From Chromobacterium haemolyticum (GTDB lineage Bacteria; Pseudomonadota; Gammaproteobacteria; Burkholderiales; Chromobacteriaceae): a DNA stretch of 64,000 nucleotides. The position numbers and the translations under genes are program-made. The notes under the pieces are model-generated. The model worked only from the letters and a program-made list of their open reading frames with translations, ran no database searches and was not told where the DNA came from. Position 1 is the stretch's first letter; the number at the start of each line of letters is the position of its first letter. Location: the NCBI RefSeq assembly GCF_002081825.1, contig NZ_MUKU01000023.1, forward strand, positions 1 through 64,000. The letters are read 5' to 3'. Positions 33,231-43,016 of this stretch are shown in pieces.

Positions 33231-34048
33231 GTTGGTTCCTTGTGGTCGGCTTGCGCCGCTTGGGGTGGCGGCGCGGCGGCCGGTTGGCCCAGTTGGGTCC
33301 AGTACAGCACTTCCAGCCGTCCGTCGGGGTGTTCCACCAGCGCGGACAGGCTTTCCACCCAGTCGCCGCTGTTGCCGTAGAGTATGCCGTCGATGTCGCG
33401 CACCTCGGCCTTGTGGATATGGCCGCAGATCACGCCGTCGAAGCCGCGCCGACGCGCTTCGCCGGCGAGAATGATTTCGAAGTTGCTGATGAAGTTGACC
33501 GCGTTCTTGACTCGGTGCTTCAGGTATTGCGACAGCGACCAGTACGGCAGGCCCAGTTTCAGCCGCGCCCAGTTGAAGCCGCGGTTCAGTTCCAGGATCA
33601 GGGTGTAGAGGGTGTCGCCGACGTAGGCCAGCCATTTGGCGTATTGAATCACGCCGTCGAACTCGTCGCCGTGCAGGATCAGCAGCCGCTTGCCGTCGGC
33701 GGTGCGGTGCTCGGCTTCCTGGCGGATGGCGATGCCGCCGAAGTCCAGCCCGGCGTATTGGCGCGCCGCCTCGTCGTGGTTGCCGGGCACATAGATCACC
33801 TTGGTGCCCTTGCGCGCCTTGCGCAGCACTTTTTGCACCACGTCGTTGTGGCTTTGTTTCCAGTACCAGGATTTTTTCAGCTGCCAGCCGTCGACGATGT
33901 CGCCGACCAGGTACAGGTATTCGGATTCGTGGAAGCGCAGGAAATCCAGTAGGTGGTCGGCGCGGCAGCCGGAGGTGCCGAGGTGGACGTCGGAAATCCA
34001 GATCGCGCGCAGTTGTCGGGCGCTGTCGGGGGCGGGGTCTGGCTGCAT
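33218..34048 (-). CDS. LpxH-like calcineurin-type phosphoesterase
   Basis: A 276-residue metallophosphoesterase. The dinuclear metal motifs are all present: SDVHLGTSGC, GDIVDGW, PGNHDE, LILHGDEFDG and GHIHKAEVRD. These match the UDP-2,3-diacylglucosamine hydrolase group, but the extra internal segment (NRGFNWARLKLGLPYWSLSQ) places it among the LpxH-like paralogues rather than true LpxH. It probably acts on a lipid-linked or nucleotide-linked phosphate at the membrane. It is the first gene of the pair with the GT4 enzyme. Confidence 0.85.
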   Translation of the reverse strand: MQPDPAPDSARQLRAIWISDVHLGTSGCRADHLLDFLRFHESEYLYLVGDIVDGWQLKKSWYWKQSHNDVVQKVLRKARKGTKVIYVPGNHDEAARQYAGLDFGGIAIRQEAEHRTADGKRLLILHGDEFDGVIQYAKWLAYVGDTLYTLILELNRGFNWARLKLGLPYWSLSQYLKHRVKNAVNFISNFEIILAGEARRRGFDGVICGHIHKAEVRDIDGILYGNSGDWVESLSALVEHPDGRLEVLYWTQLGQPAAAPPPQAAQADHKEPTCAS

Positions 34049-34137
34049 GGCGGCTCCGTCGGCCTGTGGACTGCTGGCGATGCTGCCAGCGGCAGGTGAC
34101 AGTCGCGTGAGATTTCAGTGACGACGCGATGAAATTT

Positions 34138-34167
34138 CTTGAGCGCAGCCTTTAAGATTGTCTTAAG
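34138..34167 (+). promoter_or_regulatory. Direct-repeat operator for the two-component system (PmrA/QseB-type)
   Basis: TTTAAG (34151-34156), five bases, CTTAAG (34162-34167), preceded by CTTGAG at 34138-34143. The 6-5-6 direct repeat is the layout bound by PmrA/QseB response regulators. It lies about 100 bases before the regulator gene, which suggests autoregulation. Confidence 0.6.
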
Positions 34168-34269
34168 CGCAGGCTGCTGCAATCAAGGTTTTGCGGCGGG
34201 CGCTTGTTACGGCGGCGAGAGCGCGCTAGGCTGCCGGGACCTTGAACGCCCGGCGACGGGGAGACGGAT

Positions 34270-34932
34270 ATGCGGGTTTTGGTGGTGGAGGACGACGCTC
34301 AGATCGGCGACGGGTTAAAGATAGGCCTGGAGCAGCTGGGTTTCGTCGCGGATTGGTTTCGCGACGGCAAGCAGGGCCTGGCGGCGCTTGGCGCCGCGCC
34401 CTACGACGCGGTGGTGCTGGACCTGGGGCTGCCGGGCATGGACGGCATGGACATCCTGTCCGCCTGGCGGCGCGGCGGCCAGGACGTGCCGGTGCTGGTG
34501 TTGACCGCGCGCGACGCGCTGGCCGACCGCGTGGGCGGCCTGGACGCCGGCGCCGACGATTACTTGGTCAAGCCGTTCGCGCTGACGGAGGTGGCGGCGC
34601 GGCTGCGCGCGCTGCATCGTCGCCGCCACGGCCAGAGCCATCCGGAATGGCGGCACGGCCGTCTCTGTCTGGACCCGGTGGCGCGCGCGGCCACGCTGGA
34701 CGGCGCGCCGCTGGAGCTGACCGCGCGCGAACTGGCGTTGCTTGAGTTGCTGCTCAGCCACAAGGGACGGGTGTTGCCGCGCGAGCTGATCGAGGACAAG
34801 CTCTACGGCTGGAGCCAGGAGCTGGAAAGCAACGCGGTGGAGGTGCATGTGCACCATTTGCGCAAGAAGCTGGGCAGCGCCTTCATCCGCACGCTGCGAG
34901 GCGTTGGCTATACCTTGGGAGATCCGGCATGA
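34270..34932 (+). CDS. OmpR-family response regulator (QseB/PmrA-like)
   Basis: A 220-residue regulator. The receiver domain has the acidic pocket EDD (residues 7-9), phospho-acceptor Asp51 in [12 protein letters not shown], Thr in LVLTARD and Lys in YLVKPF. The C-terminal winged helix (about 125-220) carries [20 protein letters not shown], then [15 protein letters not shown] and TLRGVGYTL. Such regulators control envelope and motility genes. It overlaps the kinase gene by four bases (ATGA). Confidence 0.92.
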   Translation: MRVLVVEDDAQIGDGLKIGLEQLGFVADWFRDGKQGLAALGAAPYDAVVLDLGLPGMDGMDILSAWRRGGQDVPVLVLTARDALADRVGGLDAGADDYLVKPFALTEVAARLRALHRRRHGQSHPEWRHGRLCLDPVARAATLDGAPLELTARELALLELLLSHKGRVLPRELIEDKLYGWSQELESNAVEVHVHHLRKKLGSAFIRTLRGVGYTLGDPA

Positions 34933-36281
34933 GAGGACCGCGCAGCTTGCAGGCGCGGCTATTGCTGCTGCTGTTGTTGATTGTGCCGGTGATCTGGCTG
35001 GTGGCTTCCGCCACCGCGGCCTGGTTGGCGCATGAGGAGGTGGACGAGCTGTTCGACACCCAGATGGGCCAGTTCGCCCGGCAGCTGCTGCTGGTGGATG
35101 TCGGCGACGAAGAGGTGATCGATCTGCCCAAGCTCAAGCATCTGCTCAAGCACGCGGACAAGGGGCAGTTGGACAACGACGATTTCGGCCTGGCGGTCTG
35201 GGACCGCCACGGCCGGCTGCTGCTCAGCGACGGCCGAGGCCGCCGTTTCGATTTCGAACCGGAGCGGCGCGGCTTCTACGATTACCGGGGCAAGGACAGC
35301 GATCACGACTGGCGGCTGATTTACCTGGCCGCGCCGGACGGTTCGCGGCTGGTGGCGGTGGGGCAGAAGCAGGGCTTGCGGCACGACATGGTGCTGAAGG
35401 TGGTGTCCGCCCAATTGCTGCCGTGGCTGCTGGGTCTGCCGGTGATGCTGTTGCTGATTCTGCTGGCGGTGCGTCGTGAACTGGGGCCGCTCAAGCGCCT
35501 GGCCGCCGGCATCGCCCAGCGCGCGCCGGACGACAGTGAGCCGGTGTCGCGCGAGGTGCCGCGGGAAGTGATGCCGCTGGTGGACGCGCTCAACGCCTTG
35601 TTCGCCCGCATTGCTTCCACGCTGGAGCATGAGCGCCGCTTCACCGCGGATGCCGCGCACGAGCTGCGCACGCCGCTGGCGGCGCTGAAAGTGCAAGCCG
35701 AGGTGCTGGAGCTGTTGCCGGACGAGGGCCGGCGCAAGCACGCGCTGCGGCAGCTGATGTTGGGCATAGACCGCGCCACGAGGCTGGTGGAGCAGTTGCT
35801 GGCGCTGTCGCGGCTGGATCCGCTTAGCCGGCCGGGACAAGGGCAGCCCATCGCCTGGGCGGCGCTGGCGGAGCGTTTGCTGGCGGAGATGGCGGCGGAG
35901 GCTGCGCTCAAGGGGGTGAGGCTGGAGACGGAATGGCGTTGCGTGCCGGAGCGGGCCTTGCCCTTGAACGGCGACGAAACCCTGGTGGGCCTGATGCTGC
36001 GCAATCTGCTGGAAAACGCCGTCCGCTACGGCGCCGAGGGCGGCGAGGCGCGGCTGGTGCTGGCCGAGGACGCGGTCAGCGTGCTGGACCGCGGTCCGGG
36101 CGTGGCGGCGGAATGGCTGGAACGGATACGCGAGCGCTTCTTCCGGCCGCCGGGCCAGGACGTGGCCGGCAGCGGGCTGGGCCTGTCCATCGTCGAGCGG
36201 GTGGCGGAGCTGCACGGCTTGAGCTTGAGCCTGGCCAACCGCGAGGGCGGTGGGCTGGAAGCCGGCTTGAGGCGGCGCTGA
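34929..36281 (+). CDS. Sensor histidine kinase (QseC/PmrB-like)
   Basis: A 450-residue membrane kinase. TM1 is at about 11-33 ([20 protein letters not shown]), then a periplasmic domain of about 125 residues, then TM2 at about 160-182 ([20 protein letters not shown]). The HAMP-like linker leads to the H-box [13 protein letters not shown] (His244), with an N-box LLENAVRYG and [20 protein letters not shown]-lid region. The periplasmic domain has the 2CSK_N look of QseC. It phosphorylates the regulator encoded just upstream. Confidence 0.92.
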   Translation: MRGPRSLQARLLLLLLLIVPVIWLVASATAAWLAHEEVDELFDTQMGQFARQLLLVDVGDEEVIDLPKLKHLLKHADKGQLDNDDFGLAVWDRHGRLLLSDGRGRRFDFEPERRGFYDYRGKDSDHDWRLIYLAAPDGSRLVAVGQKQGLRHDMVLKVVSAQLLPWLLGLPVMLLLILLAVRRELGPLKRLAAGIAQRAPDDSEPVSREVPREVMPLVDALNALFARIASTLEHERRFTADAAHELRTPLAALKVQAEVLELLPDEGRRKHALRQLMLGIDRATRLVEQLLALSRLDPLSRPGQGQPIAWAALAERLLAEMAAEAALKGVRLETEWRCVPERALPLNGDETLVGLMLRNLLENAVRYGAEGGEARLVLAEDAVSVLDRGPGVAAEWLERIRERFFRPPGQDVAGSGLGLSIVERVAELHGLSLSLANREGGGLEAGLRRR

Positions 36282-36375
36282 GACTGCGGCAATTCGCCGC
36301 ATGGGAGCGCCGGGCGAATCCGGCTATGCTGGCTGAGCTGGCCCTGACGCCGCCAGCGTTCTACATTTGGTTGCG

Positions 36376-36407
36376 GCCCGCCGGTTTCGGCGGGCTTTCT
36401 TTTTTTG
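36376..36407 (+). terminator. Rho-independent terminator after the sensor kinase
   Basis: GCCCGCC-ggtttc-GGCGGGC followed by TTTCTTTTTTT. Confidence 0.9.
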
Positions 36408-36408
36408 C

Positions 36409-36810
36409 CTAGCTGGGGCGGGGCGACGCGCCGAAGCGCATCAGCCAGAACAGCGCGTTGCAGACGCCGCCGGCCATCGCGCCAAGGTAGAGGTTCATCA
36501 GGTCGTTGTACAGCAGCGGCTCGGCCAGCCTGGCGTAGACGAAGGTGACCGCGCTGCCGCTGAAGGCGCCGGGCAGGAAGGCGACCAAGGTCAACAGCCA
36601 GCGCGGCCATTCTTGCTGCCAGCCGGCGATGGGCCGGGCCAGCAGCATGCGCAGCAGGCAGAGCAGCAGACCGAATCCCAACGCCGGGATCGCGCCCATC
36701 AAATAAGCCATCATCGGCACCACGCCGCTGGCCAGCAAGGCCACCAGCGGGCCGAGCAGGATGAACAGGGTCAGGCCGCAAGCGAGGATTTTCAGATAGG
36801 GCGTTTTCAT
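36409..36810 (-). CDS. Small polytopic membrane protein of unknown function
   Basis: A 133-residue protein with four predicted membrane helices (LKILACGLTLFILLGPLVAL, MMAYLMGAIPALGFGLLLCL, WLLTLVAFLPGAFSGSAVTF, MNLYLGAMAGGVCNALFWLM). There is no signal peptide or known motif. It lies between convergent units, and codon use fits the chromosome. I do not recognise a family. Confidence 0.65.
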   Translation of the reverse strand: MKTPYLKILACGLTLFILLGPLVALLASGVVPMMAYLMGAIPALGFGLLLCLLRMLLARPIAGWQQEWPRWLLTLVAFLPGAFSGSAVTFVYARLAEPLLYNDLMNLYLGAMAGGVCNALFWLMRFGASPRPS

Positions 36811-36830
36811 CCGACGGGGAGGGGCGGTGG

Positions 36831-36852
36831 CAAAAGGCCTCCAGCCTAGCAG
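36831..36852 (-). terminator. Terminator of the OprC-like receptor gene
   Basis: On the minus strand GCCTCCAG...CTGGAGGC is followed by CTTTTG. It lies about 30 bases beyond the receptor stop codon. Confidence 0.75.
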
Positions 36853-36883
36853 ACTGGAGGCACGGCGGCGAGAGGCCGCGGAA

Positions 36884-38860
36884 TCAGAACTGTAATTGCA
36901 CGCGGCCCCACACCGTACGGCCCGGCTCGTTGACTTGCAGGGTGCGGTCGTAGCCGGCCACCATCGCGCCGCCCTTGCTGACGCTTTCGGCGTAGGCCTT
37001 GTTGAACAGATTGTCCACGCCGAACAGCAGTTTGGCGTGTTTGTTCAAGCGCAGGCCGCCGTCCAGCGACACCACGCCAAAGCCCGGCGTCGCGCCGATA
37101 TCGGTGCCGACGATATTGCCCTGGCCCGGCGCCACGCGGTCCTGGCGCTGCACGCCGCGCACGGTCAGGCCGGCCGCGTATTTGCCGTTGTCCCATTTCA
37201 GCGCCGCCTTGGCGTCCAGCGGCGGAGTCTGGCCCAGCGGGCGGTTCTCATCGAGGTTGGTGGCCCAGACCCAGGCCAGGCTGCCGGACAGCGTCCATTC
37301 CGGCGCGAAGCGCCAGCTGAGATCGCCTTCGAAGCCGTAGCGGCGTGCGTCGATGTTGCGGGCCTTGCCGCCGATGGCACCGGCGTCGCCTTCCACCAGA
37401 ATGAAGTTCTGCACGCGGCTGGCGTAGGCGGACAGCGAGCCTTGCAGCTTGTCGTCGCGGTAGAGCAGGCCGGCGTCCAGTTGGCGGTTGGTTTCGCTGT
37501 TCAGCGTCGAGCTCTTGTTGCGCTCCCAGAAGTCAGGCGCGCGTTCGGCTTGGCCCAGGCCGACGTAGCGGGTCCAACTGCCCGCCGTGTGTTCGTAGCG
37601 CAGGAAGCCGGCGTTGAGCTGGTACTGGGTTTCCTGGCGCGCTTGGGCCGGCTTGCCCATGGCGGCGGCCTTGGGCTCGAACACCGCCTGGGTCTGGTCG
37701 CGGCGCAGACCGGCAATCAGTTTGCCGCCCGCGCCCAGCGGGTGGCTGGCCTCGGCGTAGACGCCGTGATTGTCGAAGCTTTGGTTGGGCGCGCGCGGTT
37801 GGTCCACATATTGGCCGGCATTGACGCCTTTGCCCATGCGGCTGCGGTGGCGGTCGCTTAGCCAGTCGAAACCGGCGCTCACTTCCCAGTCGCCGAAAGC
37901 CATGTCGGCGGCCAGGCGGCCGGTGTCGGCGCTGCGGTCCGGGTTCATCGCGGAACGGCTGGCCGGCGCGGTCTGCGGGCGCAGGGAGTAGTTGTCCATC
38001 ACGTGGTCGACATAGCTGTGACCCAGTTGCAGCCGCAGCGCGTCCAGCCAGCCGCTGAGATTGCGGCGCTCGGCCTTGAAGCTCCAGGCGTCGCGGTCGA
38101 ACTTGCTGCCGTCCATGCCTCGGTCCGCGTAGGCGGCCTGGCCGCGGCTGCGGTCCAGAGCCAGTTCCAGCGTGGTGTCCCGGTCCGGAGTCAGTCCGGC
38201 GATCAGGGTCTGGCTGTCGCGGTCGAAGCTGGAGTGGACCTTGGCGCCGTTGCCGTCCTTGTAGTCGCCGCCGTGATTGCGGCTGGCGATGGCGCGCACA
38301 TAGCCCAGGCTGGAGCCGAAGGCGGCGTCGGCGTAGATGTCGTTGCGGTCGGCGTTGCCGCCGGTCAGGCTGCCGTTGAAGCGCACGCCGGCCTCGTCGA
38401 AGCGCTTGGTCTTGCGCTCGAAGTTGACGCCGCCGCTGATCAGGCCGGGTCCGAGTTTGACGCTTTGCGGGCCCTTAACCACGTTCACTTCGTCATAGGC
38501 ATCCGGGTAAAGATAGGCGGTGGGCGGGTCCATGCGGCCGCCGCAGCCGCCGAACACGAAATTGCCGTCGGCGAGAATGGCTAGTCGCGAACCGCCCAGG
38601 CCGCGCAGCAGCGGATCGCCGGAGGCGCCGCCTTTGCGGATGACGTTGAAACCGGGCAAGCCCTTGAGCAAGCCGGCGCCGTCGGCGGACGGCAGAGGCT
38701 GGCGCGGCGCGCGCGGGTCCACCGACATTTTCAGCGGCTGTTCCTCCTTGGCGGCGGTGACCAGCACTTCCTCTCCGCGGAATTCCGGCAGCTCCTGGGC
38801 AAAGGCGTGGCCGACGGCGAGCGCCAGCGGGATAGGCAGCAAATAGTGTTTTTTAGACAT
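36884..38860 (-). CDS. oprC: TonB-dependent copper-type receptor (OprC/NosA family)
   Basis: A 658-residue outer-membrane receptor with a signal peptide (LLPIPLALAVGHAFA) and TonB-box-like EEVLVTAAK. The plug domain has LKGLPGFNVIRKGGASGDPL, then FGGCGGRMDPPTAYLYPDAY and NVVKGPQSVKLGPGLISGGV, which is diagnostic for OprC/NosA. The 22-strand barrel ends WGRVQLQF with terminal Phe. The CGGRMDPPT loop contains the Cys and Met linked to copper binding in OprC. It imports copper, or inserts it for nitrous oxide reductase in NosA producers. It is divergent from regB-regA. Confidence 0.88.
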   Translation of the reverse strand: MSKKHYLLPIPLALAVGHAFAQELPEFRGEEVLVTAAKEEQPLKMSVDPRAPRQPLPSADGAGLLKGLPGFNVIRKGGASGDPLLRGLGGSRLAILADGNFVFGGCGGRMDPPTAYLYPDAYDEVNVVKGPQSVKLGPGLISGGVNFERKTKRFDEAGVRFNGSLTGGNADRNDIYADAAFGSSLGYVRAIASRNHGGDYKDGNGAKVHSSFDRDSQTLIAGLTPDRDTTLELALDRSRGQAAYADRGMDGSKFDRDAWSFKAERRNLSGWLDALRLQLGHSYVDHVMDNYSLRPQTAPASRSAMNPDRSADTGRLAADMAFGDWEVSAGFDWLSDRHRSRMGKGVNAGQYVDQPRAPNQSFDNHGVYAEASHPLGAGGKLIAGLRRDQTQAVFEPKAAAMGKPAQARQETQYQLNAGFLRYEHTAGSWTRYVGLGQAERAPDFWERNKSSTLNSETNRQLDAGLLYRDDKLQGSLSAYASRVQNFILVEGDAGAIGGKARNIDARRYGFEGDLSWRFAPEWTLSGSLAWVWATNLDENRPLGQTPPLDAKAALKWDNGKYAAGLTVRGVQRQDRVAPGQGNIVGTDIGATPGFGVVSLDGGLRLNKHAKLLFGVDNLFNKAYAESVSKGGAMVAGYDRTLQVNEPGRTVWGRVQLQF

Positions 38861-38980
38861 TTTTTAGAAACTAACGTTAACAAATTTGAGGGTGACAATT
38901 CTAAATTGCATGATGTCTCGCCCCAATGCGGCAAAGTGTCGCAGCGCCCCTGGCCGTCCCATGGTGATAAAGTGTCGGCC

Positions 38981-40258
38981 ATGATTGCCGGATTCCCTGT
39001 TTCTTCCCCCCGTCTGGGCCTTACCGCGGACATCGCGCGCTCGGCGCGGCTGATAGGTTGGCTGCGCTGGCTGATGTTGCTGCTGGGCTCGACGGTGGCC
39101 TTGGCCTGCTGGTGGCAGCATGTTTATCTGCCCTGGCCTTTGCTCTCCCAAGCGCTGCTGACGCTGGCCGCGGTCAACGTCTGTCTGCCGTGGTGGCTGC
39201 GCCATGGCGGAGATCCCTTGTTGGCTCTGCGCCTGGGGCTGGCCGCCGACGTATTGGTGTTGACCGAGCTGTTGGCTTTCACCGGCGGTGCGGCCAATCC
39301 GCTGGCTTCGCTGTTTCTGCCGCCGGTGTTGTTCGCCGCCTTGCTGTCGCCGGGGCTGTTCGCTTGGGCCCTGGCGCTGGCCAGCGTCGCGGCTTACGGC
39401 CTGTTGTTCGAGTGGCATCTGTCCTGGCCGGTGGACCACGGCAACGCGCTGCATATCTTTTCCATGCATCTGACCGGGATGTGGTTGAGCTTCGCGCTGT
39501 CGGCGCTATTGATCGCCGGCTTCGTATCTTGGCTGGCGCGGCAGCTGGCGCTGAGGGAAGCGGCGCTGGCGACGGCGCGGGAGACCCAGTTGCGCGACGA
39601 GCAACTGTTGGCGGTGGGCATGCAGGCGGCCGGAGCCGCCCACTCGCTGTCCACGCCCTTGAACACCATGACCCTGCTGGTGGACGAGTTGCTGGCCACC
39701 CGGCAGCGGGACGCGGAGCTGATGGAGGACTTGCGGCTGATGAAGGCGCAGCTGGCCAATTGCGGCAGCGCGTTGGCGCGCTTGAAACTGGGGTCGGAGT
39801 CCGCGCCGGGGGAGAGCGGGCTGTTCGCCGCGCTGGCCGAGCGGCTGGCCGGTTGGCGTTCGTTGCGGCCGGACGTGCGGCTGGATTGGCAGGCGCCACA
39901 GGGACCGGACCCGCTGGTGGCGCTGGACCCGGCGTTCTGGCCGGCGTTTTTCAATCTGATCAACAACGCGGCCGAGGCCGGCGGCGGCGAACTGACGGTG
40001 GCGGCGCGGCTGGAGCAGGGGGCCTTGTTGTTGGACATCGTCAACCATCAAGGCTGTTTGACCGAACAGCAGTTGGAGCGCGCCGGTCTGACCCCGTTGC
40101 CGTCCGACAAACCGGTGGGCATGGGGCTGGGCGTGATGCTGAGCCACGCCACGCTGGCGCGACTGGGCGGCTCGCTGCGCTTGCTGAACCGGCCGGAAGG
40201 CGGCGTTCACGCGCAGGTGCGCCTGCCCTTGCTGGTGGATGATAAGGACGAAGCCTGA
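38981..40258 (+). CDS. regB: Redox-sensing histidine kinase of the RegB/PrrB/RoxS type
   Basis: A 425-residue kinase with six membrane helices in the first 180 residues and the quinone-binding type motif GGAANP at 102-107. The H-box GAAHSLSTPLNTM has His221. Cys261 lies exactly 40 residues later, the spacing of His225 and Cys265 in Rhodobacter RegB, where the Cys forms the redox switch. The ATP domain (NLINNAAEAGG, VGMGLGVMLSHATLARLGGS) is complete. It reads the ubiquinone redox state and phosphorylates RegA. Start ATG 38981 has a weak ribosome site. Its end overlaps regA by one base. Confidence 0.88.
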   Translation: MIAGFPVSSPRLGLTADIARSARLIGWLRWLMLLLGSTVALACWWQHVYLPWPLLSQALLTLAAVNVCLPWWLRHGGDPLLALRLGLAADVLVLTELLAFTGGAANPLASLFLPPVLFAALLSPGLFAWALALASVAAYGLLFEWHLSWPVDHGNALHIFSMHLTGMWLSFALSALLIAGFVSWLARQLALREAALATARETQLRDEQLLAVGMQAAGAAHSLSTPLNTMTLLVDELLATRQRDAELMEDLRLMKAQLANCGSALARLKLGSESAPGESGLFAALAERLAGWRSLRPDVRLDWQAPQGPDPLVALDPAFWPAFFNLINNAAEAGGGELTVAARLEQGALLLDIVNHQGCLTEQQLERAGLTPLPSDKPVGMGLGVMLSHATLARLGGSLRLLNRPEGGVHAQVRLPLLVDDKDEA

Positions 40259-40782
40259 TGCTGGATTTTCTTTTGGTGGACGACGACGAGGCCTTTGTCG
40301 CCATGTTGGCGCGCTCGCTTAGCCGGCGCGGTTTTCAGGTGGCGGCGGCCCAGACCGCCGCTCAGGCTTTGGCGCTGGCCGGCGAAGCGCCGGCGCGCAT
40401 TGTGCTGGACCTGAATCTGGACGGCGACAGCGGGCTGCGCTTGCTGCCGGCGCTGCATGCCGCCTGCCCGCGCAGCGCCATTCTGATTTTGACCGGCTAC
40501 GCCAGCATCGCCACGGCGGTGGAGGCCACCAAGCTGGGCGCGGTGCAATACCTGGCCAAGCCGGCCACCGTGGATGAAATTCTGGCCGCTTTCGAGCATC
40601 AGCAAGCTAATCCTGAACTGCCGCTGACGCCGCAGCCTATGTCGCTGCGACGGGTGACTTGGGAGCATCTGCAACGGGTGCTCAGCGAGAACGACGGCAA
40701 TATCTCCGCCACCGCGCGCGCCTTGAACATGCACCGGCGCACTTTGCAACGGATGCTGGCCAAGAAGCCTGTGAAGAGTTGA
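40258..40782 (+). CDS. regA: Redox response regulator of the RegA/PrrA/ActR type
   Basis: A 174-residue regulator. The receiver domain has DDDE (residues 8-11), phospho-acceptor Asp51 and Lys in YLAKPAT. A proline-rich linker (PLTPQPMSLRR) follows, then a Fis-type helix-turn-helix NISATARALNMHRRTLQRML at 147-166, the RegA layout. It controls respiration, carbon and nitrogen genes when the quinone pool is reduced. TGATG coupling with regB. The neighbouring copper receptor and the RquA-like gene are plausible targets. Confidence 0.9.
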   Translation: MLDFLLVDDDEAFVAMLARSLSRRGFQVAAAQTAAQALALAGEAPARIVLDLNLDGDSGLRLLPALHAACPRSAILILTGYASIATAVEATKLGAVQYLAKPATVDEILAAFEHQQANPELPLTPQPMSLRRVTWEHLQRVLSENDGNISATARALNMHRRTLQRMLAKKPVKS

Positions 40783-40987
40783 AGACGGGCCTGTTGCATT
40801 GCTACAGCGTCTTCCGACCGCCGGCAATTGGCTGGATGCGGACTGTAGCGGTCTTTGTTCTTCAATTACCCGGCAATGACGAGGGTATAAATGCGGCTTG
40901 GCCGCGCCATCAGAAAAATTGATTGGAGCGTCCACTCTAGCCGCCGTATGGTGAATGTCCATAACCATGCCAATGGAGGGGACAACC

Positions 40988-42616
<1,629 letters not shown>

Positions 42617-43016
42617 CGCAGTCGGCGGAATAGACTGGACTGAATAGAGTAATTACGCTACAGTGGTGGCGGCACTGAAAACCGTATGGTTTTGAGGTGT
42701 TAGCCCCTCGAAATGTCGGCCGGTCCGCCGGACGACGTTTCTTCCTCGTGTTGGCCCCTGCCGTTGTCAAACCGCAGGGGGTTTTTTTTGCCCGTTGTCC
42801 GGCCGGCCATGTCCCTATCCTCCTGTGTTTGATCAAACAAAATCATAATCTGTCACAACTGTACCCATATTTGATATTTATAACGGGTGACTTCCGTTAA
42901 ACTGGCCGGATATAAATCAACAATAACAATTGGCTGCCAACGGTATGGGGAGTGTCGCCGGCAATGCGCGGCATTGGAGCCATGGTTGTCAATCACGCGA
43001 GAAAAAAGGACTGTTC
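42617..43016. other. Intergenic region between the CoA ligase and the chemoreceptor
   Basis: About 400 bases. The left part leads to the terminator at 42755. The AT-rich right part (42830-42930) probably holds the chemoreceptor promoter. A sigma-28 promoter (TAAA...GCCGATAA) is not clearly visible. No gene was found. Confidence 0.5.
42755..42789 (+). terminator. Rho-independent terminator after the CoA ligase
   Basis: CCCCTGC (42755-42761) pairs with GCAGGGG (42774-42780), followed by G and T8. Confidence 0.85.

Noticed and set aside
31881-33380. 499-codon plus-strand frame over the glycosyltransferase
   Set aside because: Most of it mirrors the GT4 gene on the other strand, which has full motifs. 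Only its first 100 codons are outside, and they match nothing.
33218-34048. True lpxH of lipid A synthesis
   Set aside because: Metal motifs fit, but the insert and the pairing with a GT4 enzyme fit the LpxH-like paralogue group better.
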